Source: Pedobacter cryophilus
Lineage (GTDB): Bacteria > Bacteroidota > Bacteroidia > Sphingobacteriales > Sphingobacteriaceae
Direction: 5' to 3'
Length of the DNA: 64,000 bases
Assembly (NCBI RefSeq): GCF_005116455.1
Contig: NZ_SWBP01000001.1
Coordinates: 868,001-932,000, forward strand
A program made the position numbers and the translations under genes. Positions 25,926 through 34,388 of the stretch are shown here, in pieces. Within the stretch, counting starts at the first letter, position 1. Every line of letters begins with the position of its first letter. Under the pieces are notes generated by a model that saw only the letters and a program-made list of their open reading frames with translations, did not search any database and was not told the DNA's origin.

Positions 25926-27779
25926 ATGAAAACAATAGTCACCTCCATTTTCATCGTCATGATGTTCATCGGCTTTAAGCCAGATGAAAACCAAGTTATT
26001 AGCGGCTATGTGTATGATCAAAAAGATAAACTACCCTTGCCAGGAGTAATGGTTTATGCTCAAAATTATCCACAACAAAAAACAGCGACAAATGCCAAAG
26101 GCTATTTTAAAATTACGGTTTCTAAAAATGAAAAGAATTTATTTTTTAGCTATTTAGGTTACGTAAACCACATCGAAAAAATTACAGCTAAGGCCATAAA
26201 TATTTATTTACAACAAGATACTAAGCGCCTAGGGGAAGTGGTGGTGATAGGCTACAGTACGCAAAAGAAGGAATCTTTAATGGGAAAAATGGCGGTTAGA
26301 GGGTCTGTTAATCAAGTTTTTAGTCCGCAAGTTGCTGATTTTAATACCGAAACTTACAGCGCCATTAATGAAAACGGATTTAAAAACACATCCGATCATC
26401 CGCTTTCTACTTTTTCTGCCGACGTAGATGCAGCTTCTTATAGTAACATTAGACGGTTTATACAAAGTGGGCAATTACCGCCAAAAGATTCCATTAGAAT
26501 TGAGGAAATGATTAATTATTTTGGTTACAACTACCCAGAACCTAAAGGCGATGATCCCGTAAGTATTACCACTGAAATGAGTGAAGCGCCATGGAATAAA
26601 AATCACAGATTGGTTAAAATTGGCTTAAAAGCTAAAAATATCTCGACAGAAAAATTACCAGCATCAAACTTGGTTTTTTTAATAGATGTATCTGGTTCTA
26701 TGCAAGGTGCAAATAGGTTAGAGTTGTTAAAAACTTCCATGAAATTATTAACCAACCAATTAAGACCAAATGATAAAGTTGCTATTGTAGTTTATGCAGG
26801 GGCGGCTGGTTTGGTTTTGCCATCTACGCCGGGTAATCAGCAAATAAAAATAAAAGATGCCTTAAATAGGCTAGAAGCTGGCGGAAGTACGGCCGGCGGC
26901 GCTGGAATTAAATTGGCTTACGAAACCGCACAAGAAAACTTTATTAAAGGCGGAAACAACAGGGTGATTTTAGCCACCGATGGCGATTTTAACGTAGGCA
27001 TATCTAGTGATGGTGATATGCAAAGAATAATAGAAGAGCAACGTAAAACGGGTATTTTTTTAAGCGTTTTAGGTTTTGGTACTGGAAATTTTAAGGACAG
27101 TAAAATGGAAACTTTAGCCGATAAAGGAAACGGAAATTACGCTTATATAGATAATTTAAATGAAGCCAAAAAGGTGCTGGTTAACGAGTTTGGCGCTACA
27201 TTATTTACAGTAGCAAAGGATGTAAAATTGCAAGTAGAGTTTAACCCAGCCTATGTTGCAGCTTACCGTTTAGTAGGTTATGAAAACAGGTTGTTAAATA
27301 CCGAAGATTTTAAGGATGATTTAAAAGATGCCGGCGAAATGGGTGCTGGCCATACCGTAACCGCTTTATACGAAGTGATTATGCAAGGTGTAAAAGATAA
27401 ATTTGTGAAGAAAGCCGATGCCCTTAAATATCAAACAAAGGGCAGTGTAAAAGCCTCAAATGAATTACTAACGGTTAAAATGCGGTATAAAAATCCTGAT
27501 GAAAATAAGAGTAAAGAATTGAGCGTTTCATTGGCTAATCAATTTAATAAAATGGAAAATGCTTCCGCAGATTTTAAATTTGCAGCAGCCGTAGCTCAGT
27601 TTGGTTTGCTCCTTAGAAATTCTGAGTTTAAACAAAACGCTACATTTGAGCAATGTGTAGCTTTAGGCCGAGCCGGAAAAGGGGAGGACAAATATGGGTA
27701 CAGGGCAGAATGTATTCAATTAATAGAAAATGCAATGCTTTTAACTAAAAAAGATTTAACTTCAAATTCAGAAGATTAA
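25926..27779 (+). CDS. von Willebrand factor A domain protein (YfbK-like) with N-terminal carboxypeptidase-regulatory domain
   Basis: The ATG at 25926 opens a signal sequence (TIVTSIFIVMMFIGF); a longer frame upstream would run into the divergent sigma gene. A carboxypeptidase-regulatory-like domain (about 25-100) ends in EVVVIGYSTQKKE, the same kind of motif as in the sigma-partner protein. A vWF-like N-terminal region then a vWA domain follow, with an intact MIDAS site DVSGS (254-258) and later Thr and TDGDFNVG. The C-terminal part is the DUF3520-like domain. It probably binds protein partners through a metal ion at the envelope. Two DUF4197 genes follow directly. Confidence 0.9.
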   Translation: MKTIVTSIFIVMMFIGFKPDENQVISGYVYDQKDKLPLPGVMVYAQNYPQQKTATNAKGYFKITVSKNEKNLFFSYLGYVNHIEKITAKAINIYLQQDTKRLGEVVVIGYSTQKKESLMGKMAVRGSVNQVFSPQVADFNTETYSAINENGFKNTSDHPLSTFSADVDAASYSNIRRFIQSGQLPPKDSIRIEEMINYFGYNYPEPKGDDPVSITTEMSEAPWNKNHRLVKIGLKAKNISTEKLPASNLVFLIDVSGSMQGANRLELLKTSMKLLTNQLRPNDKVAIVVYAGAAGLVLPSTPGNQQIKIKDALNRLEAGGSTAGGAGIKLAYETAQENFIKGGNNRVILATDGDFNVGISSDGDMQRIIEEQRKTGIFLSVLGFGTGNFKDSKMETLADKGNGNYAYIDNLNEAKKVLVNEFGATLFTVAKDVKLQVEFNPAYVAAYRLVGYENRLLNTEDFKDDLKDAGEMGAGHTVTALYEVIMQGVKDKFVKKADALKYQTKGSVKASNELLTVKMRYKNPDENKSKELSVSLANQFNKMENASADFKFAAAVAQFGLLLRNSEFKQNATFEQCVALGRAGKGEDKYGYRAECIQLIENAMLLTKKDLTSNSED

Positions 27780-27780
27780 T

Positions 27781-28518
27781 ATGAAAAAAATAGCATTATT
27801 GGCCTTAGCAGCCTTTTTTTTAACTGCAAATGCATCTTTTGCACAGTTCGGAAAATTAATTGAAAAAGCTAAAACAGCAGCTACTAGCGGCACAACAGCA
27901 ACGGCAAATCCAACGGAAATTGCAACGGCATTAAAGCAGGCGTTAGAAATTGGAGCTACTAAAAGTGCCGATTTACTTTCTAAAGAAAACGGTTTTTTTG
28001 CAAATCAAGCTGTTAAAATATTGTTTCCGCCAGAGGCTTTAAAAGCAGAAGCTACTTTAAGAAGGTTAGGACTAAACAAAATGTGTGATGATGCTATTTT
28101 AAGCTTTAATAGAGCGGCAGAAAATGCAGCCATAGAAGCCAAACCTATTTTTATTTCGGCAGTAAAAAACATGACCGTTAAAGATGCTACCAATATTTTA
28201 ATGGGCTCTAAAGATGCCGCTACTACTTATTTTAAGCAAAGTACCACAGATTCTTTAACTAAAGTTTTTGCGCCAATTGTACAAAAAAGCATGGATAAAG
28301 TAGGCGCAACTCAATATTATACAGACGTGGCTACTAAATACAATAAAGTGCCAATGGTTGCTAAAATTAACCCAGATTTAAAGGGATATGTGACTCAGAA
28401 AGCGATTGAAGGCTTGTTTATGCAAATAGCAGCCGAAGAATTAAAAATTAGAGAGAGTAGCGCTTTTAGAACTACTGATTTAATGAAAAAAGTTTTTGCT
28501 ATTGCAGATAAGAAATAG
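27781..28518 (+). CDS. DUF4197 domain protein, secreted
   Basis: A signal peptide (LALAAFFLTANASFAQ) precedes a helical DUF4197 domain of about 215 residues, with conserved segments ALKQALEIGATKSADLLS, LFPPEALKAEATLRRLG, SFNRAAENAAIEAKPIF and TNILMGSKDAATTYF. Function of the family is not known. It starts one base after the vWA stop codon, so it is translated from the same transcript. It is followed by a terminator and then by a paralogue with a lipoprotein signal. Confidence 0.88.
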   Translation: MKKIALLALAAFFLTANASFAQFGKLIEKAKTAATSGTTATANPTEIATALKQALEIGATKSADLLSKENGFFANQAVKILFPPEALKAEATLRRLGLNKMCDDAILSFNRAAENAAIEAKPIFISAVKNMTVKDATNILMGSKDAATTYFKQSTTDSLTKVFAPIVQKSMDKVGATQYYTDVATKYNKVPMVAKINPDLKGYVTQKAIEGLFMQIAAEELKIRESSAFRTTDLMKKVFAIADKK

Positions 28519-28546
28519 AACTTATTAGAAAAGGATAATTTTTAAC

Positions 28547-28575
28547 AAAAGGAGCTTTCTGATAGCTCCTTTTTT
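28547..28575 (+). terminator. Rho-independent terminator between the two DUF4197 genes
   Basis: Perfect 10-bp stem aaaaggagct / agctcctttt with a 7-base loop and T residues. It also argues against the second gene starting at the ATG at 28576. Confidence 0.85.
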
Positions 28576-28629
28576 ATGAATAGGTATTTTACATGGCAAC
28601 ATTATTGCAATAGTTTATTAAACAATCAC

Positions 28630-29364
28630 ATGAGAAGAATTTTCGCTATTTCCGCACTGTCATTAACTCTTGTTTTATCAAGTTGTGACACTTTAAATCA
28701 GTACGCAGGAGTACTAAATCAAGCAGTAGGAGTAGTAGCACCTACACAAACTGAAATGGGTTTAGGCTTAAAACAAGCGTTAGAATTTGGTACTAATTAT
28801 AGTGCAGAAAGACTAGCAGCAAAAGATGGTTATTTGGGAAATTTGGCCATAAAAATTCTTTTTCCTGAGGAAGCTCGTAAAGTTGAAAATGCTTTAAGAG
28901 CGGTAGGCTTAAATTCTTTATGCAATAATGTAATTACCAGTTTAAATAGAGCCGCAGAAGATGCCGCAATGGAAGCTAAACCTATTTTTGTGAGTGCTAT
29001 TAAGCAAATGAGCTTTCAAGATGTAACCAATATTTTATTAGGACAAGAAGATGCTGCTACCCTTTATTTTAAAAGAACCACCAACATTGCTTTGGCAGAT
29101 AAATTTAGACCTATTATTAACGCTAGTTTAAGTAAAGTAGGCGCCACTCGTTATTGGGGTGATGTTGTAAACAACTACAACCGTTTGCCTTTGGTAAAAC
29201 CTGTAAATACAGATTTAGCCGGATATGTGACCGATAAAGCCATCAACGGTTTATTTATGGAAATAGCTAAAGAAGAATTAAAAATCCGTCAAAATTTATC
29301 AGCAAGAAGTACTTCTTTATTACAAAAAGTTTTTGCTTACGCAGATAAACAAAAAGCTGGGTAA
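28630..29364 (+). CDS. DUF4197 domain lipoprotein, paralogue of the upstream gene
   Basis: Same domain as the previous gene, sharing motifs GLKQALEFGTNYSAERLA, ILFPEEARKVENALRAVG, SLNRAAEDAAMEAKPIF and TNILLGQEDAATLYF, but with a lipoprotein signal (LTLVLSSCD) instead of a cleaved one. The start at 28630 gives a normal signal; an earlier ATG at 28576 lies in the terminator's T run and would place 18 odd residues before it. So one copy is probably soluble in the periplasm and the other membrane-bound. Function unknown. Confidence 0.87.
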   Translation: MRRIFAISALSLTLVLSSCDTLNQYAGVLNQAVGVVAPTQTEMGLGLKQALEFGTNYSAERLAAKDGYLGNLAIKILFPEEARKVENALRAVGLNSLCNNVITSLNRAAEDAAMEAKPIFVSAIKQMSFQDVTNILLGQEDAATLYFKRTTNIALADKFRPIINASLSKVGATRYWGDVVNNYNRLPLVKPVNTDLAGYVTDKAINGLFMEIAKEELKIRQNLSARSTSLLQKVFAYADKQKAG

Positions 29365-29374
29365 AATTAGCTGA

Positions 29375-29420
29375 AGATTTGTCAACTCTTTTGCAAGCTG
29401 GTAAGAGAGTTGACAAATCT
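29375..29420. repeat. 46-bp hairpin element, copy 2
   Basis: agatttgtcaactctt pairs with aagagagttgacaaatct around a short loop; only one base is bulged or mismatched. It lies just after the second DUF4197 gene and could act as its terminator, though no T run follows. Copy 1 is at 9715-9760. Confidence 0.7.
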
Positions 29421-29646
29421 ATTATAAATAAAAAGAGAATCGTTTTAATTGATAACGCTTCTTAATTAATATGGTTTCTATCTGTAAACGCATTTTTACG
29501 TACGAATAAATGTAATTCGCCACAATTTTCCAAAGGAATAAATGTAATTCAATACACTTTTCCTAATGAAAACACATGAAACTTGTTTGATTAATTATTA
29601 GAATGGGGGCTCTAAGTAAATACAATAAAAAGGTTTGAGGTAAAGT

Positions 29647-30117
29647 TTACTTCGCCTCCTCAATTTTTAAACCCACATCATTTATCCCTTTTAGTGGGTT
29701 ATCTCTCATGTTTTGTTCTACCACAATGGTATGAGTTCCTTTAGATTTGAATTTGTAATTTTCTTTATAAATGAGTTGGTAACTGTATAAACTTCCTGAT
29801 CCTTTTCCTAACCATTCGCCATCAGGCAAAGCCAATTGAAATTCTTGGCGTTCTATAACGTCCTTTTTATCAGGGCCAATAACATGAAATCTGAGCCAGA
29901 TATTGGCATATTTATAATCTGCAGTATGCCTAAAATTTACATAAATATTGTAGGCTTTGGTGCTATCAGCTATAGCAATACTTGCTTTTACAGGTTTAAG
30001 GTAAGTCCAGTTTTGATTAGGAACCGATTCAAAACTATCAATAATGGTATCACTATTACAGCTTTGTAAAGCCATAATAGTGAGGCAAAAAAGAGCAAGT
30101 TTTTTAATTCTATTCAT
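29647..30117 (-). CDS. gldH: Gliding motility lipoprotein GldH
   Basis: GldH is required for gliding in Flavobacterium but also occurs in non-gliding relatives. A lipoprotein signal with lipobox LQSCN gives Cys20; the family features SFESVPNQNWTYLKP, YNIYVNFRHTADYKYANIW and LPDGEWLGKGSGSLYSYQ follow. At 156 residues it is full length. Its ATG overlaps the TAA of ricT by one base (TAATG), so the two are translationally coupled. The holB-ricT-gldH order is common in Bacteroidota (general knowledge). Confidence 0.93.
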   Translation of the reverse strand: MNRIKKLALFCLTIMALQSCNSDTIIDSFESVPNQNWTYLKPVKASIAIADSTKAYNIYVNFRHTADYKYANIWLRFHVIGPDKKDVIERQEFQLALPDGEWLGKGSGSLYSYQLIYKENYKFKSKGTHTIVVEQNMRDNPLKGINDVGLKIEEAK

Positions 30118-31445
30118 TATTCCTGCTCTGGTTTTTTGTTTTGGTTGTTTTTACGCTTTTTGTTCCTGTTTTTGTTGGGTCTTGGCGCAGCCTCACCCGT
30201 AACTTGATCTGGCTTTGGAGTGTTTACAGCTTTTGGAGCCGCAGCAACACCTTCAACTTTAGGGGCGTTAACTTTTACATTTCCCTCTGGCCTGTTGCGT
30301 GATTTGTTGCGGTTGTTATTGTTTCTCTTTTTGTTTTTGGCTTTATCGTCTAATCTGGTTAAGCTATCCTGTCCTACTACGTTTTCGTAATCAAAAGATT
30401 TTTCTACCAATTCTAAGTCATCCTCAATAGCGCTATAATCTTTCAGGTCTTCAGGTTTTTCGCCTTTTTTGTTCATCTCCTGAATTTCCTTTACCCTAGC
30501 CACTTCAACCGGAATCCAAGTGTTTTCTTCGCCGAAATAATTAAACCACATTACTTGCTTAAAGATGTCGGTTTTTTGTAGGCGAGCTTCTCCTTTTTCG
30601 GTTTTTAGTCTGTCTGCATTATCTGGGATGGTTTTTAAAGCATCCATATAAGTATCCAACTCATAATTTAAGCAGCATTTTAACTTACCACATTGCCCTG
30701 CTAACTTTAAAGTATTTAGAGACAAATTTTGGTATCTGGCTGCTGATGTAGAAACGGTTTTAAAATCGGTTAACCAAGTACTGCAACACAATTCGCGGCC
30801 GCAAGAGCCAATTCCGCCTAAACGACTAGCTTCCTGGCGCATCCCAATCTGACGCATTTCTATACGAACTCTAAAAGATTCGGCTAATTTTTTAATCAGT
30901 TCTCTAAAATCTACCCTGCCTTCTGCGGTGTAATAAAAAGTTGCTTTTGTTTTATCACCTTGATATTCTACATCGCTCAGTTTCATGGCTAAACCTAATT
31001 CTAAAGCAATGGTTCTTGCTTTATACATGGTTTCAGATTCACGTTCTTTAGCGGCTTTCCATTTATCTACATCCTGAACGGTGGCTTTTCTGTAAATTTT
31101 AAGAGCGGCTTTTTCTTCGGTTACACGTTTGCGATTCATTTGCATACGCACCAATTCGCCGGTAAGGGTAACATGGCCAATATCATAACCACCAGTAGCA
31201 GTTTCTACGGCTACCAGTTCGCCAGCTTCCAAATAAATATTTTCTTCGTTTCGGTAAAAATCTTTTCTAGATCCTTTAAATCTGATTTCTACATAATGAA
31301 ACGGCTTATAGTTAGAAGGTAAATCCATATCGGATAACCAATCGTAAACATCTAATTTGCTGCAACCCCCGTCTGTTAAACAAGAGCCATTACTTTTGCA
31401 GCCTCCAGGCGTACATCCGCCTGTTGAACAACTTCCACATCCCAT
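30117..31445 (-). CDS. ricT: PSP1-domain protein, RicT (YaaT) homologue
   Basis: In Bacillus, RicT is part of an iron-sulfur complex with RNase Y. The PSP1 domain spans about residues 45-270, with LGGIGSCGRELCCSTWL and AGQCGKLKCCLNYEL holding the conserved cysteines. An N-terminal Cys/Gly-rich stretch (MGCGSCSTGGCTPGG) adds further cysteines that may bind a metal. The last 100 residues are Lys/Asn/Arg-rich and disordered, suited to RNA contact (inference). It sits between holB (3 bases) and gldH (1-base overlap). No rny gene is visible in the window. Confidence 0.9.
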   Translation of the reverse strand: MGCGSCSTGGCTPGGCKSNGSCLTDGGCSKLDVYDWLSDMDLPSNYKPFHYVEIRFKGSRKDFYRNEENIYLEAGELVAVETATGGYDIGHVTLTGELVRMQMNRKRVTEEKAALKIYRKATVQDVDKWKAAKERESETMYKARTIALELGLAMKLSDVEYQGDKTKATFYYTAEGRVDFRELIKKLAESFRVRIEMRQIGMRQEASRLGGIGSCGRELCCSTWLTDFKTVSTSAARYQNLSLNTLKLAGQCGKLKCCLNYELDTYMDALKTIPDNADRLKTEKGEARLQKTDIFKQVMWFNYFGEENTWIPVEVARVKEIQEMNKKGEKPEDLKDYSAIEDDLELVEKSFDYENVVGQDSLTRLDDKAKNKKRNNNNRNKSRNRPEGNVKVNAPKVEGVAAAPKAVNTPKPDQVTGEAAPRPNKNRNKKRKNNQNKKPEQE

Positions 31446-31448
31446 AAT

Positions 31449-32597
31449 TTATAATAATATATGTTGAGTCCCTTTCGGGAGCGAATTAAACTTTAAAATC
31501 TTAACTAACTTCAAAGATACATCTAAAAATAATATTTTGGGATTTGCATTTCTTTCGATATGAAAGTGTGCTTTCTCCAATTCATCAGCTATAGCTTCGG
31601 CTTTGGCCAGGTTTAAAATTTGCGAAAATTTACTAATAAATTCTAATTCTTTTTCTGGTAAATGAATAAGTTCAGAAGCATTGGCCATAAAAAGCATACA
31701 TTCTCGCATTAAATTAATGCCGTAACGTAAAAAATTCTTTTGGTTTTCTCGGCCCATTTTAGAAAGTTCGCCGTCAGTATATTCTACTATTTTAAGTCCT
31801 TGATTTCCCCAACAAGAGCGTAACCAGCTTAAAAATAATTCGTGATAGTCATTTTCTTGATGGATGAGCAGGTGTTGTGCTGTTTGTAAATTTCCATTAC
31901 TTAAGTAAGCTAACTGTGCTGCTTTGTTTGTGTCAGCACCTTTTTCTTTGATTAAATATTGTTCAATTTCTTTTGTTTTAAGCTTGGGGATTTTTACAAT
32001 TTGGGTTCTAGAAAGTATGGTATTTAAAATTTGATCTTGGCTTTGAGCCACTAATAGAAACAAGGTTTTTTGGGATGGTTCTTCTATAATTTTAAGCAGC
32101 GCATTACCAGATTTTTCTAAATATTCTGGCAACCACATAATGAGTACTTTATATTCAGATTCGAAAGGTTTTAAGCTTAATTTACTGATGATGCTATGCG
32201 CTTCCGCAATGTTAATGTTGGCTTGTTTGTTATCAGCGCTTAAGTGGTCTCGCCATTCATCTAAGCCTAAATAAGGGTTTGCTAAAAAAGCTTTTCTCCA
32301 TTCTTCAATAAAAGTAAGTGCCGTATCTTCTTTATGTTTAGCAAAAAATGGATAAGAGAAATGCAAATCTGGGTGAACCAGTTTATTGTATTTGCGGCAA
32401 GAAGAGCATTCGCCGCAAGAATCATTCTCTAACTTATTTATGCAACTAATAAATTGAGCATAAGCCATGGCTAAAGCCAAACTTCCCGAACCTTCTGGAC
32501 CTAAAAAAAGTTGTGCATGGCTAATTCTATCATCCTTAACGGTTTGTATTAAATGATTTTTAACCTCGTCTTGACCTACAATATCTTTAAACTGCAT
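31449..32597 (-). CDS. holB: DNA polymerase III delta-prime subunit
   Basis: Clamp-loader subunit of the replicative polymerase. The AAA+ domain opens MQFKDIVGQDEVKNHLIQTV; the Walker A region is altered to GPEGSGSLA (lacking the GKT signature), as is typical for delta-prime, which does not bind ATP. Zinc-binding cysteines are in CINKLENDSCGECSSCRKY. IIEEPSQKTLFLLVAQS and ILSRTQIVKIPKL match sensor regions. At 382 residues it is full length. It heads the holB-ricT-gldH unit. Confidence 0.92.
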   Translation of the reverse strand: MQFKDIVGQDEVKNHLIQTVKDDRISHAQLFLGPEGSGSLALAMAYAQFISCINKLENDSCGECSSCRKYNKLVHPDLHFSYPFFAKHKEDTALTFIEEWRKAFLANPYLGLDEWRDHLSADNKQANINIAEAHSIISKLSLKPFESEYKVLIMWLPEYLEKSGNALLKIIEEPSQKTLFLLVAQSQDQILNTILSRTQIVKIPKLKTKEIEQYLIKEKGADTNKAAQLAYLSNGNLQTAQHLLIHQENDYHELFLSWLRSCWGNQGLKIVEYTDGELSKMGRENQKNFLRYGINLMRECMLFMANASELIHLPEKELEFISKFSQILNLAKAEAIADELEKAHFHIERNANPKILFLDVSLKLVKILKFNSLPKGTQHILL

Positions 32598-32685
32598 TGC
32601 TGCAAAATAAAAATAAGTATTGAGATTTGGGTAAAGAGTATAGAGATTTGATACCTTGTTTTGTAAATTTGATTAAACAAAAATT

Positions 32686-32934
32686 ATGGCTGCTCTAATT
32701 ATCGAATCAACTAACTCAAAGAATCTTAAACTTATTGCTGAACTTGCTAAACAGCTAGGAAGTAGGGTAAAATCAGTTTCTGATGAAGCTTTGATAGATT
32801 TTGAGTTTGAAAAAGATGCTAAAGATGAGTTACCTGATTTTGTTTTAAAAGGAATTGAAAGAGGTTTACAAGATGTTAAAGCTGGAAGGGTAAAATCTTT
32901 TGAGGAAGTAAAAGAAATAATAGCGAAAAGATGA
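32686..32934 (+). CDS. Antitoxin-like protein of a type II toxin-antitoxin pair
   Basis: An 82-residue acidic protein. The C-terminal helix GIERGLQDVKAGRVKSFEEV followed by KEIIAKR is the form often seen in antitoxins that pair with ParE/RelE-like toxins. Its stop codon overlaps an ATG (ATGA, 32931-32934), the usual toxin start arrangement, but only about 20 codons of a toxin follow. It may now be an orphan antitoxin. Confidence 0.7.
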   Translation: MAALIIESTNSKNLKLIAELAKQLGSRVKSVSDEALIDFEFEKDAKDELPDFVLKGIERGLQDVKAGRVKSFEEVKEIIAKR

Positions 32935-32990
32935 AGCGAGAACTCTGTTTTACAGAGGAGGCTTCTGAAATACTTCTAACAACAAGTTTA
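32931..32990 (+). pseudogene. Truncated 5' end of a RelE/ParE-like toxin gene
   Basis: The frame opened by the ATG overlapping the antitoxin stop reads MKRELCFTEEASEILLTTSL, resembling the start of RelE/ParE-like toxins (basic, then FTEEA). Similarity ends as it meets the 3' end of the convergent gene at 32992, so the remainder of the toxin is missing. Assignment rests on position and a short resemblance. Confidence 0.5.
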
Positions 32991-32991
32991 T

Positions 32992-33639
32992 TTATTGTAG
33001 ATGAGGTACAAAATCAATTCCTGTACAGTTTGCATTTTCAATTTCTTCCTTTAAACTTTCCGAAACGTAATAGTTGCTACCTTTAAATCTGTCAATAAAA
33101 ATCATTTCATCAGGAATATTATCTTGAAGAACCAACTTATCTATCCAAACTGACACTCCCGTATTTGGTGAAACTATTTTTTTAATAGCAGTTTCTAGTT
33201 CACTTGCTGAATTAATTTTTAAAGTCTCAATTTTCACGCGACCAATTCCAACTTTGTTGATTATAGATTTTTTAAAATCGATATATTGATAATCAAACTT
33301 ATAAGCATTCATTAGCCAATAGTCTATTTTTTTATCTTTAACAATTAAATGGGTGGGTAAAAATTTAAGGCCTGTGCTTCTGTGCTTAGCTAAAATATTT
33401 TTTAATTTATCACTTATTATTGGATAATAAATGGGTGAAGAAGATATTAAATCGGTTACCTTAGCTTTTCTGTGCAAAATGGAATCAGGAATATATATAT
33501 CATCTGGCAGTTCACCCCATACTGACCATAAATGATTAGGATGATCAACAGGAATTAAACTCACAAATTCTTGAGATTGAGGCGCTGTTTTACCAATAAC
33601 TTCTTCATCTGAACTATATTCTAATTTATAAAAGCTCAT
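32992..33639 (-). CDS. Possible Imm11/DUF1629-like immunity protein
   Basis: A 215-residue soluble protein without signal peptide or membrane segment. The spacing of SSPIYYPIISDKLKNILAKH, STGLKFLPTHLIVKDK and the final NCTGIDFVP suggests the DUF1629 (imm11-type) fold found in immunity proteins of polymorphic toxins; this is a resemblance from memory, not a search. No toxin gene is next to it. It converges on the truncated toxin relic, whose loss may have happened when this gene arrived. Confidence 0.5.
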   Translation of the reverse strand: MSFYKLEYSSDEEVIGKTAPQSQEFVSLIPVDHPNHLWSVWGELPDDIYIPDSILHRKAKVTDLISSSPIYYPIISDKLKNILAKHRSTGLKFLPTHLIVKDKKIDYWLMNAYKFDYQYIDFKKSIINKVGIGRVKIETLKINSASELETAIKKIVSPNTGVSVWIDKLVLQDNIPDEMIFIDRFKGSNYYVSESLKEEIENANCTGIDFVPHLQ

Positions 33640-33756
33640 ATACTAACTAAAAAGTTATATTATTAATGTTCACACCTGGATTATTATTAATCCAAATTAA
33701 GAAATATTTATTTCTTAATAATTTAATTTATCTTTATTGTTTCTTTTAATAATTAT

Positions 33757-34176
33757 ATGCCCCGTCTTCTCGCTTTCGATTTTGGAACCAAACGTTTAGG
33801 AATAGCCGTTACAGATCCTATGCAATTATTTGCAACGGGTTTAACTACTATTCATCCAAAAGATACTCTAGATTTTTTACAAAAGTACCTCTTAACCGAG
33901 CAAATTGAAACCTTTGTGGTAGGTGAACCCAAACAAATGGACGGCAGCGCATCACAATCTATGCAGCATGTAAAAGGTTTTGTCACCATTTTGAAAAAGA
34001 ATTTTCCAGGAATCCCTGTGGAGATGATGGATGAGCGTTTCACCTCAAAAATGGCTTCTGCTGCAATTGCACAATCTGGATTAAAAAAATCAGATCGTCA
34101 GAAAAAGGAATTGGTAGATACCGTTTCGGCTACCATTATTTTGCAATCTTATTTAGAGAAGAAATCTTTTCAATAG
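33757..34176 (+). CDS. ruvX: Holliday junction resolvase-like protein RuvX (YqgF)
   Basis: RuvX/YqgF is an RNase H-fold nuclease linked to pre-16S rRNA processing and junction resolution. The first acidic motif is FDFGTKRLGIA (about residue 6), the second lies around VVGEPKQMDGS, the third in MMDERFTS, with the terminal helix DTVSATIILQSYLE. At 139 residues it is complete. It stands alone; the repeat element copy B follows 29 bases after its stop. Confidence 0.93.
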   Translation: MPRLLAFDFGTKRLGIAVTDPMQLFATGLTTIHPKDTLDFLQKYLLTEQIETFVVGEPKQMDGSASQSMQHVKGFVTILKKNFPGIPVEMMDERFTSKMASAAIAQSGLKKSDRQKKELVDTVSATIILQSYLEKKSFQ

Positions 34177-34204
34177 CTAAGGGTTTTGTTCTAGGTAATT
34201 TTTT

Positions 34205-34278
34205 GCATTAACGATGGAAGCGGCATCTTTTTTGGTTTTTCACCAAAAAAATACAGCGTACAGCGTGTTAAAATGCCC
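34205..34278 (-). repeat. Dispersed hairpin element, copy B
   Basis: In the element's orientation (minus strand) it begins gggcattttaacacgct and ends ccatcgttaatgc, as copy A does, but the central stem is ttttttggt / accaaaaaa with a gaaaa loop. It lies between the converging ruvX and DUF5916 genes. Confidence 0.8.
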
Positions 34279-34337
34279 AAATAACTCTCTTAATTTACTT
34301 TTTCTTATCTGTAAATTAGCTTAAAAAGCGTTGAAAA

Positions 34338-34368
34338 TAAAAAAAACGCCCCACGTTCTGGGGCGTTT
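34338..34368 (-). terminator. Strong terminator of the DUF5916 gene
   Basis: Perfect 10-bp stem aaacgcccca / tggggcgttt with a 5-base loop; on the minus strand a long T run follows. It starts about 20 bases after the stop codon. Confidence 0.9.
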
Positions 34369-34388
34369 ACCTGCATAACACTAACTAA

